A DNA stretch of 38,199 nt from Lentisphaerota bacterium (GTDB lineage Bacteria > Verrucomicrobiota > Lentisphaeria > Victivallales > Victivallaceae): the NCBI GenBank assembly GCA_015061775.1, contig SUVY01000022.1, positions 1 through 38,199 of the forward strand, in the 5' to 3' direction. How positions within the stretch are numbered: position 1 is the stretch's first letter; each line of letters begins with the position of its first letter. Both the position numbers and the translations under genes were made by a program. Shown piece after piece: positions 15,517 through 23,930 of this stretch. Below the pieces are notes generated by a model. The model worked only from the letters and a program-made list of their open reading frames with translations, was not told where the DNA came from and made no database searches.

Positions 15517-16872
15517 TTATTTTTCTTTCTGCTCTTCGGCGGGCTGGAAGGTCGGAATCTTTCTGATGGTGGTGATGACCTGTTCCGGAGAGATGAGTTT
15601 GGTGCACTCAAAGTGGCGGTCGGTACCCTTGTGACGCGGACACCAGAGGAAATCGAAGTGGTCGAAGTCAAGTCTCATATCGTTCCAGCAGCTGTGGCAG
15701 GTGTGGTAGTTGATGACTCTGTACGGAGTCTCGAATTCGTTGGTGGGATGGGTGAATCCTGAAATCATCAGTACCGGGACTTTGCAGCCCCAGGCAAGCC
15801 AGCTCAGACCGCTCGAGAGACCGATAAAGAAGTCGGCGTCTTTGATGAGGTCGATGCGCTCCTGGAGCGGAAGGTCTCCTGTGAAGTCCTCTGCTCCGTA
15901 GGGGATGAAGTTCCAGTTGAGCCCGGTTCCGTGGACTTTTTCCTTATCGATGCAGATGACGCGGTAGCCGTTGTCTTTCAGGAATTTCACCACGGTCATC
16001 CATCCGAAGGGGTTGTTCCAGTATTTTGCCTGACTTGAGCTCTGGGCGGCGATGCAGACGTATTTCTCTTTGATTTTGCGCGGAGCTGAGAGGTCGAAGC
16101 GCGGAGGAATATCGGCAGGATCGACTCCGAGGATGTATCCGGCAGTACGGTGCAGTCCGATGTAGCGGAAGTCGATCGGCTGGTGATCGACGTCTCCCTT
16201 GAAGAAGAGGCCCATGTAGTAGCAGGCGTAAGGCTTGTAGTTTTTGGTCTCAGCTGTGGTGATGAAGGTGATATCAGGATACTGCTTTTTGACCACTTCT
16301 GCGATCCACGGAGTCATGACGCAGATGACTTTGCAGCCGTGTTTCTGCTGGAAACGTTCGACATAGCTGAACCAGCCGATACTGTCGCCGAGAGTTCCGA
16401 CGGGGAGCTGGATCATCACCTCTTTGTCGCGGCAGTCGAAATCGTGGGTGAAGATCGGCTCTTTGCCTCCCTTCTCATGGATGATGAGGCGGAAGCGGAT
16501 GTAGAATTTTTTGACGCTGGTGACATAAGCTCCCGGAACGGTGTCGTTGCTGTAAAGAATGATTCCGGTGTCGATGTCGGTGAAGGTCACGTGGTACTCT
16601 TTTCCGTTGTGCGGGAAGAGGATACGGATACCTTCGTTGAAGTCGAATTTGATTCCCTCGACTGCGTCCTGGGTCGGGATCTGCGGAACTTCTCCGTAGA
16701 TGGATTGCTGCTTGGGCTGCGCCGGAGCGGGCGCGGGGGCAGGAGCGTTCTGCTGGGCAGGAGCCTGTGCCTGGGCGGGAGCCTGTACTTGAGCAGGCGC
16801 CGGAGCAGAGATGTTTATTGAAATATCGTTGGTGTTGAGGGAAGGGTTGACACTGATGATGTTGTCACTCAT
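15517..16872 (-). CDS. Autotransporter strand-loop-strand O-heptosyltransferase (TibC/Aah type)
   Basis: 451 residues. Enzymes of this family transfer heptose from ADP-heptose to serines of strand-loop-strand repeat adhesins in the cytoplasm before export. Family hallmarks are dense: PVGTLGDSIGWF, YWNNPFGW, GAEDFTGD, GLSSGLSWLAWG, MISGFTHPTNEF. Four cysteines (C392, C395, C411, C423; HTCHSCW, WCPRH, FEC) match the iron-finger region of TibC. A 60-residue N-terminal extension rich in Pro, Ala and Gln is atypical and may be a flexible docking tail. First gene of the operon; AGGAAAC precedes the ATG. The repeat protein encoded two genes later is the obvious substrate. Confidence 0.92.
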   Translation of the reverse strand: MSDNIISVNPSLNTNDISINISAPAPAQVQAPAQAQAPAQQNAPAPAPAPAQPKQQSIYGEVPQIPTQDAVEGIKFDFNEGIRILFPHNGKEYHVTFTDIDTGIILYSNDTVPGAYVTSVKKFYIRFRLIIHEKGGKEPIFTHDFDCRDKEVMIQLPVGTLGDSIGWFSYVERFQQKHGCKVICVMTPWIAEVVKKQYPDITFITTAETKNYKPYACYYMGLFFKGDVDHQPIDFRYIGLHRTAGYILGVDPADIPPRFDLSAPRKIKEKYVCIAAQSSSQAKYWNNPFGWMTVVKFLKDNGYRVICIDKEKVHGTGLNWNFIPYGAEDFTGDLPLQERIDLIKDADFFIGLSSGLSWLAWGCKVPVLMISGFTHPTNEFETPYRVINYHTCHSCWNDMRLDFDHFDFLWCPRHKGTDRHFECTKLISPEQVITTIRKIPTFQPAEEQKEK

Positions 16873-16977
16873 TTTTTTGTTTCCTGTTTGCGGACAGTTT
16901 CTGCCGTCCGTATGTTTTATGTTAAATTTTTTATTGAAACCCGATCGTCAGGGCACAAAAAATCCCTAACCTTATAT

Positions 16978-17006
16978 AATATAACGCGCATACGCGCAAT
17001 TGTCAA
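16978..17006 (-). promoter_or_regulatory. Promoter of the surface glycoprotein operon
   Basis: Read on the - strand, TTGACA (17001-17006), 17 bp, TATATT (16978-16983), a near-consensus promoter. The spacer holds the direct repeat ACGCGCAT-ACGCGCAA, which is also a GCGC-atac-GCGC dyad. The leader to the first ATG is about 100 nt and contains a small hairpin CGGAC/GTCCG just before the ribosome-binding site. Confidence 0.75.
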
Positions 17007-17214
17007 GCCCTTTCGGTATCATTGAGTGTTGAAGGTTTTTAAGTTTTTTTTGATGAATTGATATGAAATGCATCGGTGGCACTTCCGGGATATTCCGGTG
17101 ATTGCAAGTTTTGTAATATTATGCATTATATCGTGTTATAATAATCTTTATGATAAAATTATTTTGCTTTTGATGGATTTGTGAAAAAATTGAAATTTAA
17201 AGGCTGCTGATAAC

Positions 17215-17243
17215 TTGCATTTTTCTCTCCGGAGAGGTATTGT
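17215..17243 (+). promoter_or_regulatory. Putative promoter of the mutarotase-hisA operon with spacer palindrome
   Basis: TTGCAT (17215-17220), 17 bp, TATTGT (17238-17243). The spacer contains the perfect 12-bp palindrome CTCTCCGGAGAG (17225-17236). The hexamers are weaker than elsewhere, which would suit a regulated promoter. Confidence 0.4.
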
Positions 17244-17287
17244 ATATAGAAAGCATCATCAAAATCATTCACGAGGAGTTTTATCTT

Positions 17288-18133
17288 ATGGAAATAACCA
17301 CTGTAAACGGTATCGAAAGCATCGTTGTCGAAAACAGCTTTTCAAGCGCAGTCATCTCTCTTCTGGGAGGTCACATCACCAGCTTTGTTCCGGCAGGAAA
17401 AAGCGATCTGCTCTGGATGAGCAACAAAAGCGAATTCGCTCCCGGCAAGGCGATCCGCGGAGGAGTTCCCGTCTGCTGGCCGTGGTTCGGAGACAAGGCT
17501 CCGGGACTGCCCAAGCACGGTTTTGTCCGCAATGAGATGTGGTATCTGCGCAGCCATGCCGATCTTGCGGACGGAAGCACGGTGGTGACGCTTGAGATCA
17601 CAGATCGGGATGTGAAGTTTTTCAAGCCGGAGTTTCCCTTTACTTTGCAGATGACCTTTTACATCGGTAAACATCTCGAGATCACTCTTACTGCAATAAA
17701 CGAGGGAGATGTTCCGGTCGAAGCTCCGGTTGCGCTGCATACATATTTTTCGGTAGGTGATATTGCCGACGTGAAGATATCCGGACTTGATAAAGTACAG
17801 TTTTCCGAGCGCGTGGTCGGAGCTGATCCCGCACTCCAGACTCAGCATGGAGATATCATCATCGACCGCGAAGTCGATCGTCTCTATGTCGATACTGCCG
17901 ACACCGTGGTGATCCGCGACGCCGAGCGCAAGATAATCGTCGAAAAGAGCGGAAGCCGCACCTGCGTGGTTTGGAATCCGTGGATAGAAAAATCCTCCAA
18001 ACTGCCCGATTTCGCCGACGGAGGCTACCGCAATATGGTCTGTGTCGAGGCATTGGCTGCGTTCGACGATACCAGAGTTCTCCACCCCGGAGTTCCGGTG
18101 TCCATCACCCAGAAAATAACCCTCGCGGAGTAA
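17288..18133 (+). CDS. D-hexose-6-phosphate mutarotase (aldose 1-epimerase family, YeaD-like)
   Basis: 281 residues; interconverts alpha and beta anomers of glucose-6-phosphate-type sugars in the cytoplasm. Family features: GGHITSF near the start, IRGGVPVCWPWFG, LPKHGFVRN with the probable catalytic His77, and VALHTYFSVGD. A basic residue cluster replaces nothing obvious; the length is normal. ATG at 17288 is chosen because GAGGAG lies 9 nt upstream; a longer in-frame start at 17240 has no such site. Followed after 3 nt by hisA and then an isomerase, forming one operon. Confidence 0.88.
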   Translation: MEITTVNGIESIVVENSFSSAVISLLGGHITSFVPAGKSDLLWMSNKSEFAPGKAIRGGVPVCWPWFGDKAPGLPKHGFVRNEMWYLRSHADLADGSTVVTLEITDRDVKFFKPEFPFTLQMTFYIGKHLEITLTAINEGDVPVEAPVALHTYFSVGDIADVKISGLDKVQFSERVVGADPALQTQHGDIIIDREVDRLYVDTADTVVIRDAERKIIVEKSGSRTCVVWNPWIEKSSKLPDFADGGYRNMVCVEALAAFDDTRVLHPGVPVSITQKITLAE

Positions 18134-18136
18134 AAT

Positions 18137-18898
18137 ATGTCGCTTTTCAGACCTTGTATAGATCTGCATGACGGTAAGGTGAAACAGATCGTCGGCAGTA
18201 CGCTCAATGACAGCGAGAGCCCCGAGACCAATTTCGTCAGCGATAAAACTCCGGAGTATTACGCCGAACTCTACAAAAAAGACAACCTTTCCGGAGGTCA
18301 CATCATCCGGCTTGGCAAAGGCAACGATGAGGCGGCGCGCCGGGCTCTGTCTGCCTGGAAAAACAATCTTCAGCTCGGCGGCGGGATCAACAGTGCCAAC
18401 GCCCGCGAGTGGCTGGATGCCGGAGCAAGTCAGGTCATTGTGACCAGTGCGGTGTTCCGCGACGGCATCATCGACTACGAGGAGCTCGACAAGCTCTGTT
18501 ACGCAGTACCCTCCGACCGGCTGGTGCTCGATCTCTCCTGCCGCAAAGCCGACGGAAAATATCTGGTGGTCACCGACCGCTGGACACGTTTTACAGAGTG
18601 TGAGGTCAATAAAACCCTTTTGAAACGTCTTGCCGGCTGCTGCTCAGAGTTTCTCATCCATGCGGTCGATGTCGAAGGAAAGTGTTCCGGAATCGACGTT
18701 GAGCTGCTGAAAATGCTTGCAGACAACTCTCCTATAACCTGTGTTTACGCCGGAGGCATCCGCAGTTTTGAAGACATTTACACCATCGAAGAGTGCGGTG
18801 CCGGACGCATCGCATACACCATCGGTTCTGCCCTCGATATTTTCGGAGGCAGTTTGAGTTACCGCGAAATAGCTGATTATTCCAACAGGGAGAAATGA
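18137..18898 (+). CDS. hisA: Phosphoribosyl-AICAR-imidazole isomerase HisA, eukaryote-type
   Basis: 253 residues. Catalyses the fourth step of histidine synthesis, ProFAR to PRFAR, by Amadori rearrangement on a TIM barrel. The start (FRPCIDLHDGKVKQIVG) and the phosphate-binding segments (LQLGGGIN, VYAGGIRS) resemble fungal/plant HIS6 rather than the usual bacterial HisA. This variant is known from some PVC bacteria. No other his gene is near; it sits 3 nt after a sugar-phosphate mutarotase and 6 nt before another TIM-barrel isomerase. Confidence 0.88.
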   Translation: MSLFRPCIDLHDGKVKQIVGSTLNDSESPETNFVSDKTPEYYAELYKKDNLSGGHIIRLGKGNDEAARRALSAWKNNLQLGGGINSANAREWLDAGASQVIVTSAVFRDGIIDYEELDKLCYAVPSDRLVLDLSCRKADGKYLVVTDRWTRFTECEVNKTLLKRLAGCCSEFLIHAVDVEGKCSGIDVELLKMLADNSPITCVYAGGIRSFEDIYTIEECGAGRIAYTIGSALDIFGGSLSYREIADYSNREK

Positions 18899-18904
18899 TA
18901 TATT

Positions 18905-19771
18905 ATGAAAGATGTTCCAGTTACTTATTTGTTTGTCGGCGATGATGAGAACGCATTGCGCAGCACTTTGCCGGAGTTTGCCGCAAACGGAGTGAAAAAT
19001 GTAGTTCTTAGCGATCTTTTGATTTCCGCGATCATGAAGAAGTACAGTTTCGCTGATACCATCCGCAAATATCTCGATCTTACGGGAGTGAAATTTGTTG
19101 ACAGTCATGCTCCTTTCGGACCGTATATCGATATGAATGTTCCTGAGCCCTCCCGCCGCCGCGAGATGATACTGCGCCATAAGCTTGCGCTCAATATCGC
19201 GGCGAGCTTCGGAGTCGATACCATGACCATCCATGTCGGCAATGATGTACGTTTCCCCGAGGTTCCTCCGGAGCGGCAGACAGAGTTGGTATGTGAGGCG
19301 CTGTCAGAGCTTCTTCCTGAGGCGGAAAAGTGCGGTATCACCATCTGTATCGAGAATATCTGGTTCCGGATCAATACTCCGGATGTGCTGTTGAAGATAA
19401 AGAGCCATTTCCCGACTCCCAACCTCGGTTTCTGCTACGATGCCGGACACGCCAATCTGATGACCAACGGCAGGGTATTTGCCGACGGTGCGGCAAGCAA
19501 AGCGTGGGGTATGTTCGGTGAGACTCCGGACTGGGACGATCCCATCCTCGAAAAAATGCTTCCTCACATCGTCAACTGCCATCTGCACGACAACGACGGT
19601 TTTGAGGACAGTCACCGGCTCTGCGGAAAAGGCAACGTTGACTGGAAGAAGGTCGCCTCCCTGCTTAAAACTGCTCCGAGACTGAAAAATATCCAGTGTG
19701 AGTCGATCTCAACGAAGCACGCCTTCTCTGTGAAAGAGATGATTGAGACAACAAACGCTGTACTGAATTGA
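18905..19771 (+). CDS. Sugar phosphate isomerase/epimerase-like TIM-barrel protein
   Basis: 288 residues of the xylose-isomerase-like/AP-endonuclease-2 superfamily. Probable metal ligands are seen in MTIHVGND, ICIENIW, FCYDAGHAN, NCHLHDND and the late QCESIS, in the expected order around the barrel. Members isomerise or epimerise sugars, inositol derivatives or hydroxypyruvate; the substrate cannot be named. No signal peptide. Third gene of the mutarotase-hisA operon. Confidence 0.8.
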   Translation: MKDVPVTYLFVGDDENALRSTLPEFAANGVKNVVLSDLLISAIMKKYSFADTIRKYLDLTGVKFVDSHAPFGPYIDMNVPEPSRRREMILRHKLALNIAASFGVDTMTIHVGNDVRFPEVPPERQTELVCEALSELLPEAEKCGITICIENIWFRINTPDVLLKIKSHFPTPNLGFCYDAGHANLMTNGRVFADGAASKAWGMFGETPDWDDPILEKMLPHIVNCHLHDNDGFEDSHRLCGKGNVDWKKVASLLKTAPRLKNIQCESISTKHAFSVKEMIETTNAVLN

Positions 19772-19796
19772 AATTTTCTCCAAACAGGTGTATTTT
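19768..19796 (+). promoter_or_regulatory. Putative thrC promoter
   Basis: TTGAAA (19768-19773), 17 bp, TATTTT (19791-19796), preceded by TG at -14 (extended -10). The same layout recurs at 21371. Confidence 0.5.
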
Positions 19797-19840
19797 ATAT
19801 AAATAAACAATTTATAAAAACATCTGTTATGGAGAGAAAA

Positions 19841-21328
19841 ATGTTTTTTACCAGCACCAGAAGCAAGTGCAGCATCCAGTCCGCTGAGGCGATCGCCAAA
19901 GGTCTTGCCTCAGACGGAGGTTTGTTTGTTCCGCAGGAGTTTCCGCAGTTCAGTTCCGAAGACATCGACCGCATGACCGCGATGGATTACCGGGGAAGGG
20001 CGGTCGAAGTCCTGTCGCGTTATCTTACTGATTTCACCGCTGATGAGATCAGAAAGTGTGTCGATGCCGCATATACCGGAAAATTCGATAACGAAGAGCC
20101 TGCTCCGCTTGTGGAGGCGGCTGAAAATATGTTTATGCTCGAGCTGTGGCATGGACCTACCTGTGCATTCAAAGATATGGCTCTCCAGCTGCTTCCGCAT
20201 CTCTTGACAGCTTCTGTGGCAAAGACTTCCAGCGGACGCACCACCGTGATCCTCGTCGCTACGAGCGGAGATACCGGCAAGGCGGCTCTCGACGGATTTG
20301 CCGATGTTCCCGGAACCAGGATCATCGTCTTCTATCCCCAGAACGGAGTGAGCGCCATGCAGAAGCTCCAGATGACCACCCAGCAGGGAAATAATGTCGC
20401 AGTCTGTGCGATCAACGGCAACTTCGACAACGCCCAGACCGGAGTCAAAAACATCTTTTCCGATAAAGAGATGGCGGCAAAACTCGATGCTCACGCCATG
20501 GATTTTTCAAGTGCCAACTCGATAAATTTCGGACGCCTTGTTCCCCAGATCGTCTATTACGTTTCGAGCTACTGCGATCTGCTCAAGTCCGGAAAACTCA
20601 AGAGTGGAGATAAGTTCAACGTAGTCGTTCCCACCGGAAACTTCGGCAATATCCTCGCCGCCGTTTACGCCAAAAAGATGGGTATTCCGATCAAGACTTT
20701 TATCTGCGCGTCCAACCGCAACAACGTGCTTACCGATTTTATCAATACGGGAGTATATGACCGCAACCGCGAGTTTTTCACTACGACCAGCCCCTCGATG
20801 GATATTCTCATATCCTCCAATTTGGAGCGTCTGCTCTATCTGCTTTCGGACTGCGATTGCGAAAAGGTGGCAGCTCTTATGGAAGAGCTCAAAACTTCCG
20901 GAAAATACTCCATTCCGCAGGAAGTTCTCTCCGTCCTGCAACAGGAGTTCTACGGAAACTGCGCCTGCGATGAAGAGGCTGCATCAGCCATCTGCGAGCT
21001 GTTTGAGAAGAACGGTTATCTCTGCGACACCCATACTGCTGTTGCGGTGAGTGTTTACAATAAATACGTTGCTGAGACCGGAGACCGTACTCCGAGCGTC
21101 ATCGCTTCTACTGCGTCTCCTTACAAGTTCTCTCCTGCGGTTCTCTCCGCGCTTACCGGAAAAGAGTGCTCCGGAGACGAATTCGCCGTTGTCGAAGAGC
21201 TTTCGCGTCTTACATCGACCGATATTCCTGCTCCGCTTGCCGGACTTGCCGGAAAAAGCGTTCTGCACAAGACCTGTGTCGAAAAAGAGGATATGGCGCA
21301 GTTTATTTCAGATTTCCTCGGAGTTTGA
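19841..21328 (+). CDS. thrC: Threonine synthase
   Basis: 495 residues, PLP-dependent fold type II; converts O-phosphohomoserine to threonine. The N-terminus (MFFTSTRSKCSIQSAEAIAKGLASDGGLFVP, residues 1-31) is typical. The PLP lysine is in HGPTCAFKDMALQ, the phosphate-binding loop is ATSGDTGKAA, and VVPTGNFGNILAA is the glycine-rich loop near the cofactor. ATG at 19841 is chosen over 19829 because GGAGAG (19831-19836) then becomes its ribosome-binding site. Monocistronic between two promoters. Homoserine-derived metabolism is thus represented twice in the window, with metX. Confidence 0.93.
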   Translation: MFFTSTRSKCSIQSAEAIAKGLASDGGLFVPQEFPQFSSEDIDRMTAMDYRGRAVEVLSRYLTDFTADEIRKCVDAAYTGKFDNEEPAPLVEAAENMFMLELWHGPTCAFKDMALQLLPHLLTASVAKTSSGRTTVILVATSGDTGKAALDGFADVPGTRIIVFYPQNGVSAMQKLQMTTQQGNNVAVCAINGNFDNAQTGVKNIFSDKEMAAKLDAHAMDFSSANSINFGRLVPQIVYYVSSYCDLLKSGKLKSGDKFNVVVPTGNFGNILAAVYAKKMGIPIKTFICASNRNNVLTDFINTGVYDRNREFFTTTSPSMDILISSNLERLLYLLSDCDCEKVAALMEELKTSGKYSIPQEVLSVLQQEFYGNCACDEEAASAICELFEKNGYLCDTHTAVAVSVYNKYVAETGDRTPSVIASTASPYKFSPAVLSALTGKECSGDEFAVVEELSRLTSTDIPAPLAGLAGKSVLHKTCVEKEDMAQFISDFLGV

Positions 21329-21370
21329 AAAAAAATCCGCTCCGGCGCATCTATAATTCATCAACAGCAC

Positions 21371-21399
21371 TTGAAAAACGCCTGAGAAAGATGTATTTT
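21371..21399 (+). promoter_or_regulatory. Putative promoter of the dksA-lspA-nnr-pepF-hydE unit
   Basis: TTGAAA (21371-21376), 17 bp, TATTTT (21394-21399), with an upstream TG as in the thrC promoter. The leader is about 75-80 nt. Confidence 0.5.
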
Positions 21400-21486
21400 A
21401 TTATGATGTAAATAGTTGCGTGCCGTTGTCCGCGGCGGTGCGCCAGGAGGGATTTTGTAAAGCGGAAAAACCTCATGGAGAACAAA

Positions 21487-21876
21487 ATGACCAAAAAAGC
21501 CGCCAAAACATTTGAGGGCAAAGATCTCGAATTTTACAATTTGCTGCTCAAGAGCCGCGAACAGGTTTGCAGTCAGATGCAGCAGTACAGCGAAAACGCA
21601 TTGGATGTATCCAACTCCGACAAGCGCGGAGTGACCACCCACATGGCAGATATATCCAGCGACAACTCCCGTCATGAGATGGAGCTTCAGCTGCTCTCTG
21701 AGGATGGAGACGTCCTCAAACTGATCGATGCCGCGATCGAGCGTCTGCACAAGGGAACCTACGGACGTTGTCTGGATTGCGACCAGATGATTCCCGAGGG
21801 CAGACTCAAGGTGCGTCCTTATGCGATCTACTGCATCAAATGCAAAAGCAAACGCGAAGAGATGCAGAAATACTGA
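21487..21876 (+). CDS. DksA/TraR-family C4 zinc-finger protein
   Basis: 129 residues. A helical hairpin N-terminal part is followed by the zinc finger CLDCDQMIPEGRLKVRPYAI then CIKC. DksA-type proteins enter the RNA polymerase secondary channel and modulate initiation with ppGpp; shorter relatives have less clear roles. The ATG at 21487 has GGAGA at 21477-21481; an in-frame ATG at 21475 adds four residues but lacks a good site. The acidic tip normally seen in DksA is not evident, so I do not use the dksA symbol. Placed directly before lspA, a common arrangement. Confidence 0.85.
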   Translation: MTKKAAKTFEGKDLEFYNLLLKSREQVCSQMQQYSENALDVSNSDKRGVTTHMADISSDNSRHEMELQLLSEDGDVLKLIDAAIERLHKGTYGRCLDCDQMIPEGRLKVRPYAIYCIKCKSKREEMQKY

Positions 21877-21891
21877 ATTTGCAGCGGTGTT

Positions 21892-22419
21892 ATGAAAAAG
21901 ATTTTTCCGGCAGCATTTGAAAAGGGATCATCTGCGGAGAAGCGTCTGATAGCTGTATCTGTGATCCTGGCTGTGCTCTTTCTTGCAGCAGACCAGATCA
22001 CCAAGCTCGGAGTGATGCAGAATTTCGTGCTGTATGAGAGCGTTCCTGTGATCGACGGAATACTGAGCTGGACTTATGTCCGGAACCGCGGCGCGGCATG
22101 GGGGATACTTGCCGGACGTACATGGCTGCTTCTGGTCGTGGCGACGGCGGTGTTTGCGCTGATGGTAAAGTTTTTCCGTTATCTCACCGAAGGATACGCC
22201 GAGCGGATAATTGCTCTCGGACTTGTGATGTCAGGCATCATCGGCAACTCGATAGACCGCATCTGGCACGGTGAAGTGATCGATTTTATCGACGTTCATT
22301 ATCACAATGTCTGGCACTATCCTGTGTTCAACATCGCCGATATAGCAATCTGTACCGGAGTAGGTATATTCATACTGTCAAGTTTACTGCGTCCGTCAGC
22401 GAAGGATAAGGAAAAATGA
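21892..22419 (+). CDS. lspA: Lipoprotein signal peptidase (signal peptidase II)
   Basis: 175 residues, four membrane helices. Cleaves prolipoprotein signal peptides at the inner membrane. The aspartyl-protease motifs are present: GNSIDRI with Asp122 and FNIADIAI with Asp150, plus the upstream VRNRGAAWGIL. Fifteen nt after the zinc-finger gene, and overlapping the next gene by ATGA. The window encodes a probable client lipoprotein at 29907. Confidence 0.95.
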   Translation: MKKIFPAAFEKGSSAEKRLIAVSVILAVLFLAADQITKLGVMQNFVLYESVPVIDGILSWTYVRNRGAAWGILAGRTWLLLVVATAVFALMVKFFRYLTEGYAERIIALGLVMSGIIGNSIDRIWHGEVIDFIDVHYHNVWHYPVFNIADIAICTGVGIFILSSLLRPSAKDKEK

Positions 22420-23915
22420 AGACGTTTGACTCATCCGGAACGCGCTTCATCGAGGAGAAGCATACCGGCAAATGTGTCAATGCGGGTTATCAGCTCATGC
22501 TCCGCGCTTCATCGCGTGCTGCCGCAGTTATCCGAACTGTGCTCGACACTTACAGCCGGGCAGTCGTGCTTGCCGGTAAAGGAAACAATGGAGGCGATGC
22601 GCTTTGTGTCGCCTCTTTGCTTTACAACTCAGGTTTCCGCAATATAGTGATTTACAGCGTCTGCGGCAAAGAGCAGTATTCCGGAGAAGCGGCAATGGCG
22701 GTGCGCGATCTTGCGCCTGAGATACCGTTTCTTACTCCTGACGAGCTTTTTCCGGAAGACTTTATGTGCGGAGACATCGTTGTCGATGGACTGCTCGGAA
22801 TCGGTTTTTCAGGAACTGAAGTGAGAGGCAGAGCCGCCTCGTTTATCCGGGCTGTCAATGCGGCGAAAGTTCCTGTGATAAGTCTCGATGTTCCATCCGG
22901 TCTCGATGCCTCGGACGGAAGAGCCGCCGAGCCTTGCATATCTGCCGCCGCGACGCTGATGTTCGGAACTGTGAAATCCGGAGTCATGATGTCTCCGCAA
23001 TACAGCGGTAAAACACGTTTCATCGATATCGGTATCGCTCAGGATATTCCGGAAAACTGCGGAGTTTATACTCAATATGAAGCGTTCCGCGATCTGTCTG
23101 CTCCTGCTTGGAACGCCCACAAAAACAGCCGTCCGCGGGTGCTCATTTTTGCCGGGTGCCGCAAATACAGCGGAGCGGCTTATCTCAATATGCTCGCCGC
23201 CCTGCGCAGCGGCGCCGGCATCTGCCGTCTGGTGACGGCTGCTGATTTTCCGGCAGGGTTTCCCCTTGCCGGTATCGTTCACAGATGTATGAGTACAGAT
23301 GACAGCACGTATCCGTCAGAAGCGGTTTCGGACAATTTTGAACTCTTTGAAAAGAGCGATGTGGTGATCGCTGGCTCAGGATGGGGAAATGCCGATAAAA
23401 AACTGCTGAGCGATGTGCTGAGTTTTCCGGGGCCCGTGGTGCTCGATGCTGATTTTCTCAATACGCTGAGCCGTCACCCCGAATCATGGAACTGCAAACA
23501 CAATGCAGTGCTCACTCCGCATCTTGGTGAAGCGCGCCGCCTTGCCGCGGCGTTTGGAATAACTGACGACAAAAATTTGGCAGCCGCGCTTGCGGAAAAA
23601 CTGCAATGTACCGTCATTCTCAAGGGACCGCACACAGTATGTGCCTCCTGTGACGGAAGCATCTGGCAGAACATCTCAGGCTCATCAGCTCTTGCCACCG
23701 CAGGCAGCGGAGACGTGCTTGCCGGAATAGTCGGCTCTTGCATCGCAGGAGTCTCTTCGGCTGACTCCATCTGCCGCCGCGCCGCCTGCGCGGTCTGGAT
23801 ACACGGCTGCGCCGGAGAGATGGCGCGGGGAAGTCTGATAGCTGATGATCTTCCTGAACTTGCCGGGCAGGTCATCGAAAAGACCTTGAACAACAAAATA
23901 ATACCGATTTTATAA
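22416..23915 (+). CDS. nnr: Bifunctional NAD(P)H-hydrate epimerase / dehydratase
   Basis: 499 residues, a fusion of YjeF N-domain (about 1-215) and ribokinase-like dehydratase domain (about 225-499). It repairs hydrated NAD(P)H: the N-half epimerises R-NAD(P)HX and the C-half dehydrates S-NAD(P)HX using ADP or ATP. Seen: AGKGNNGGDALC and VDGLLGIGFSG in the epimerase, LTPHLGEARRLA and ATAGSGDVLAGIVG with the catalytic Asp in the dehydratase. Start overlaps lspA stop (ATGA), so coupled translation is likely. Confidence 0.92.
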   Translation: MKTFDSSGTRFIEEKHTGKCVNAGYQLMLRASSRAAAVIRTVLDTYSRAVVLAGKGNNGGDALCVASLLYNSGFRNIVIYSVCGKEQYSGEAAMAVRDLAPEIPFLTPDELFPEDFMCGDIVVDGLLGIGFSGTEVRGRAASFIRAVNAAKVPVISLDVPSGLDASDGRAAEPCISAAATLMFGTVKSGVMMSPQYSGKTRFIDIGIAQDIPENCGVYTQYEAFRDLSAPAWNAHKNSRPRVLIFAGCRKYSGAAYLNMLAALRSGAGICRLVTAADFPAGFPLAGIVHRCMSTDDSTYPSEAVSDNFELFEKSDVVIAGSGWGNADKKLLSDVLSFPGPVVLDADFLNTLSRHPESWNCKHNAVLTPHLGEARRLAAAFGITDDKNLAAALAEKLQCTVILKGPHTVCASCDGSIWQNISGSSALATAGSGDVLAGIVGSCIAGVSSADSICRRAACAVWIHGCAGEMARGSLIADDLPELAGQVIEKTLNNKIIPIL

Positions 23916-23930
23916 GGGATAAATTCTATT

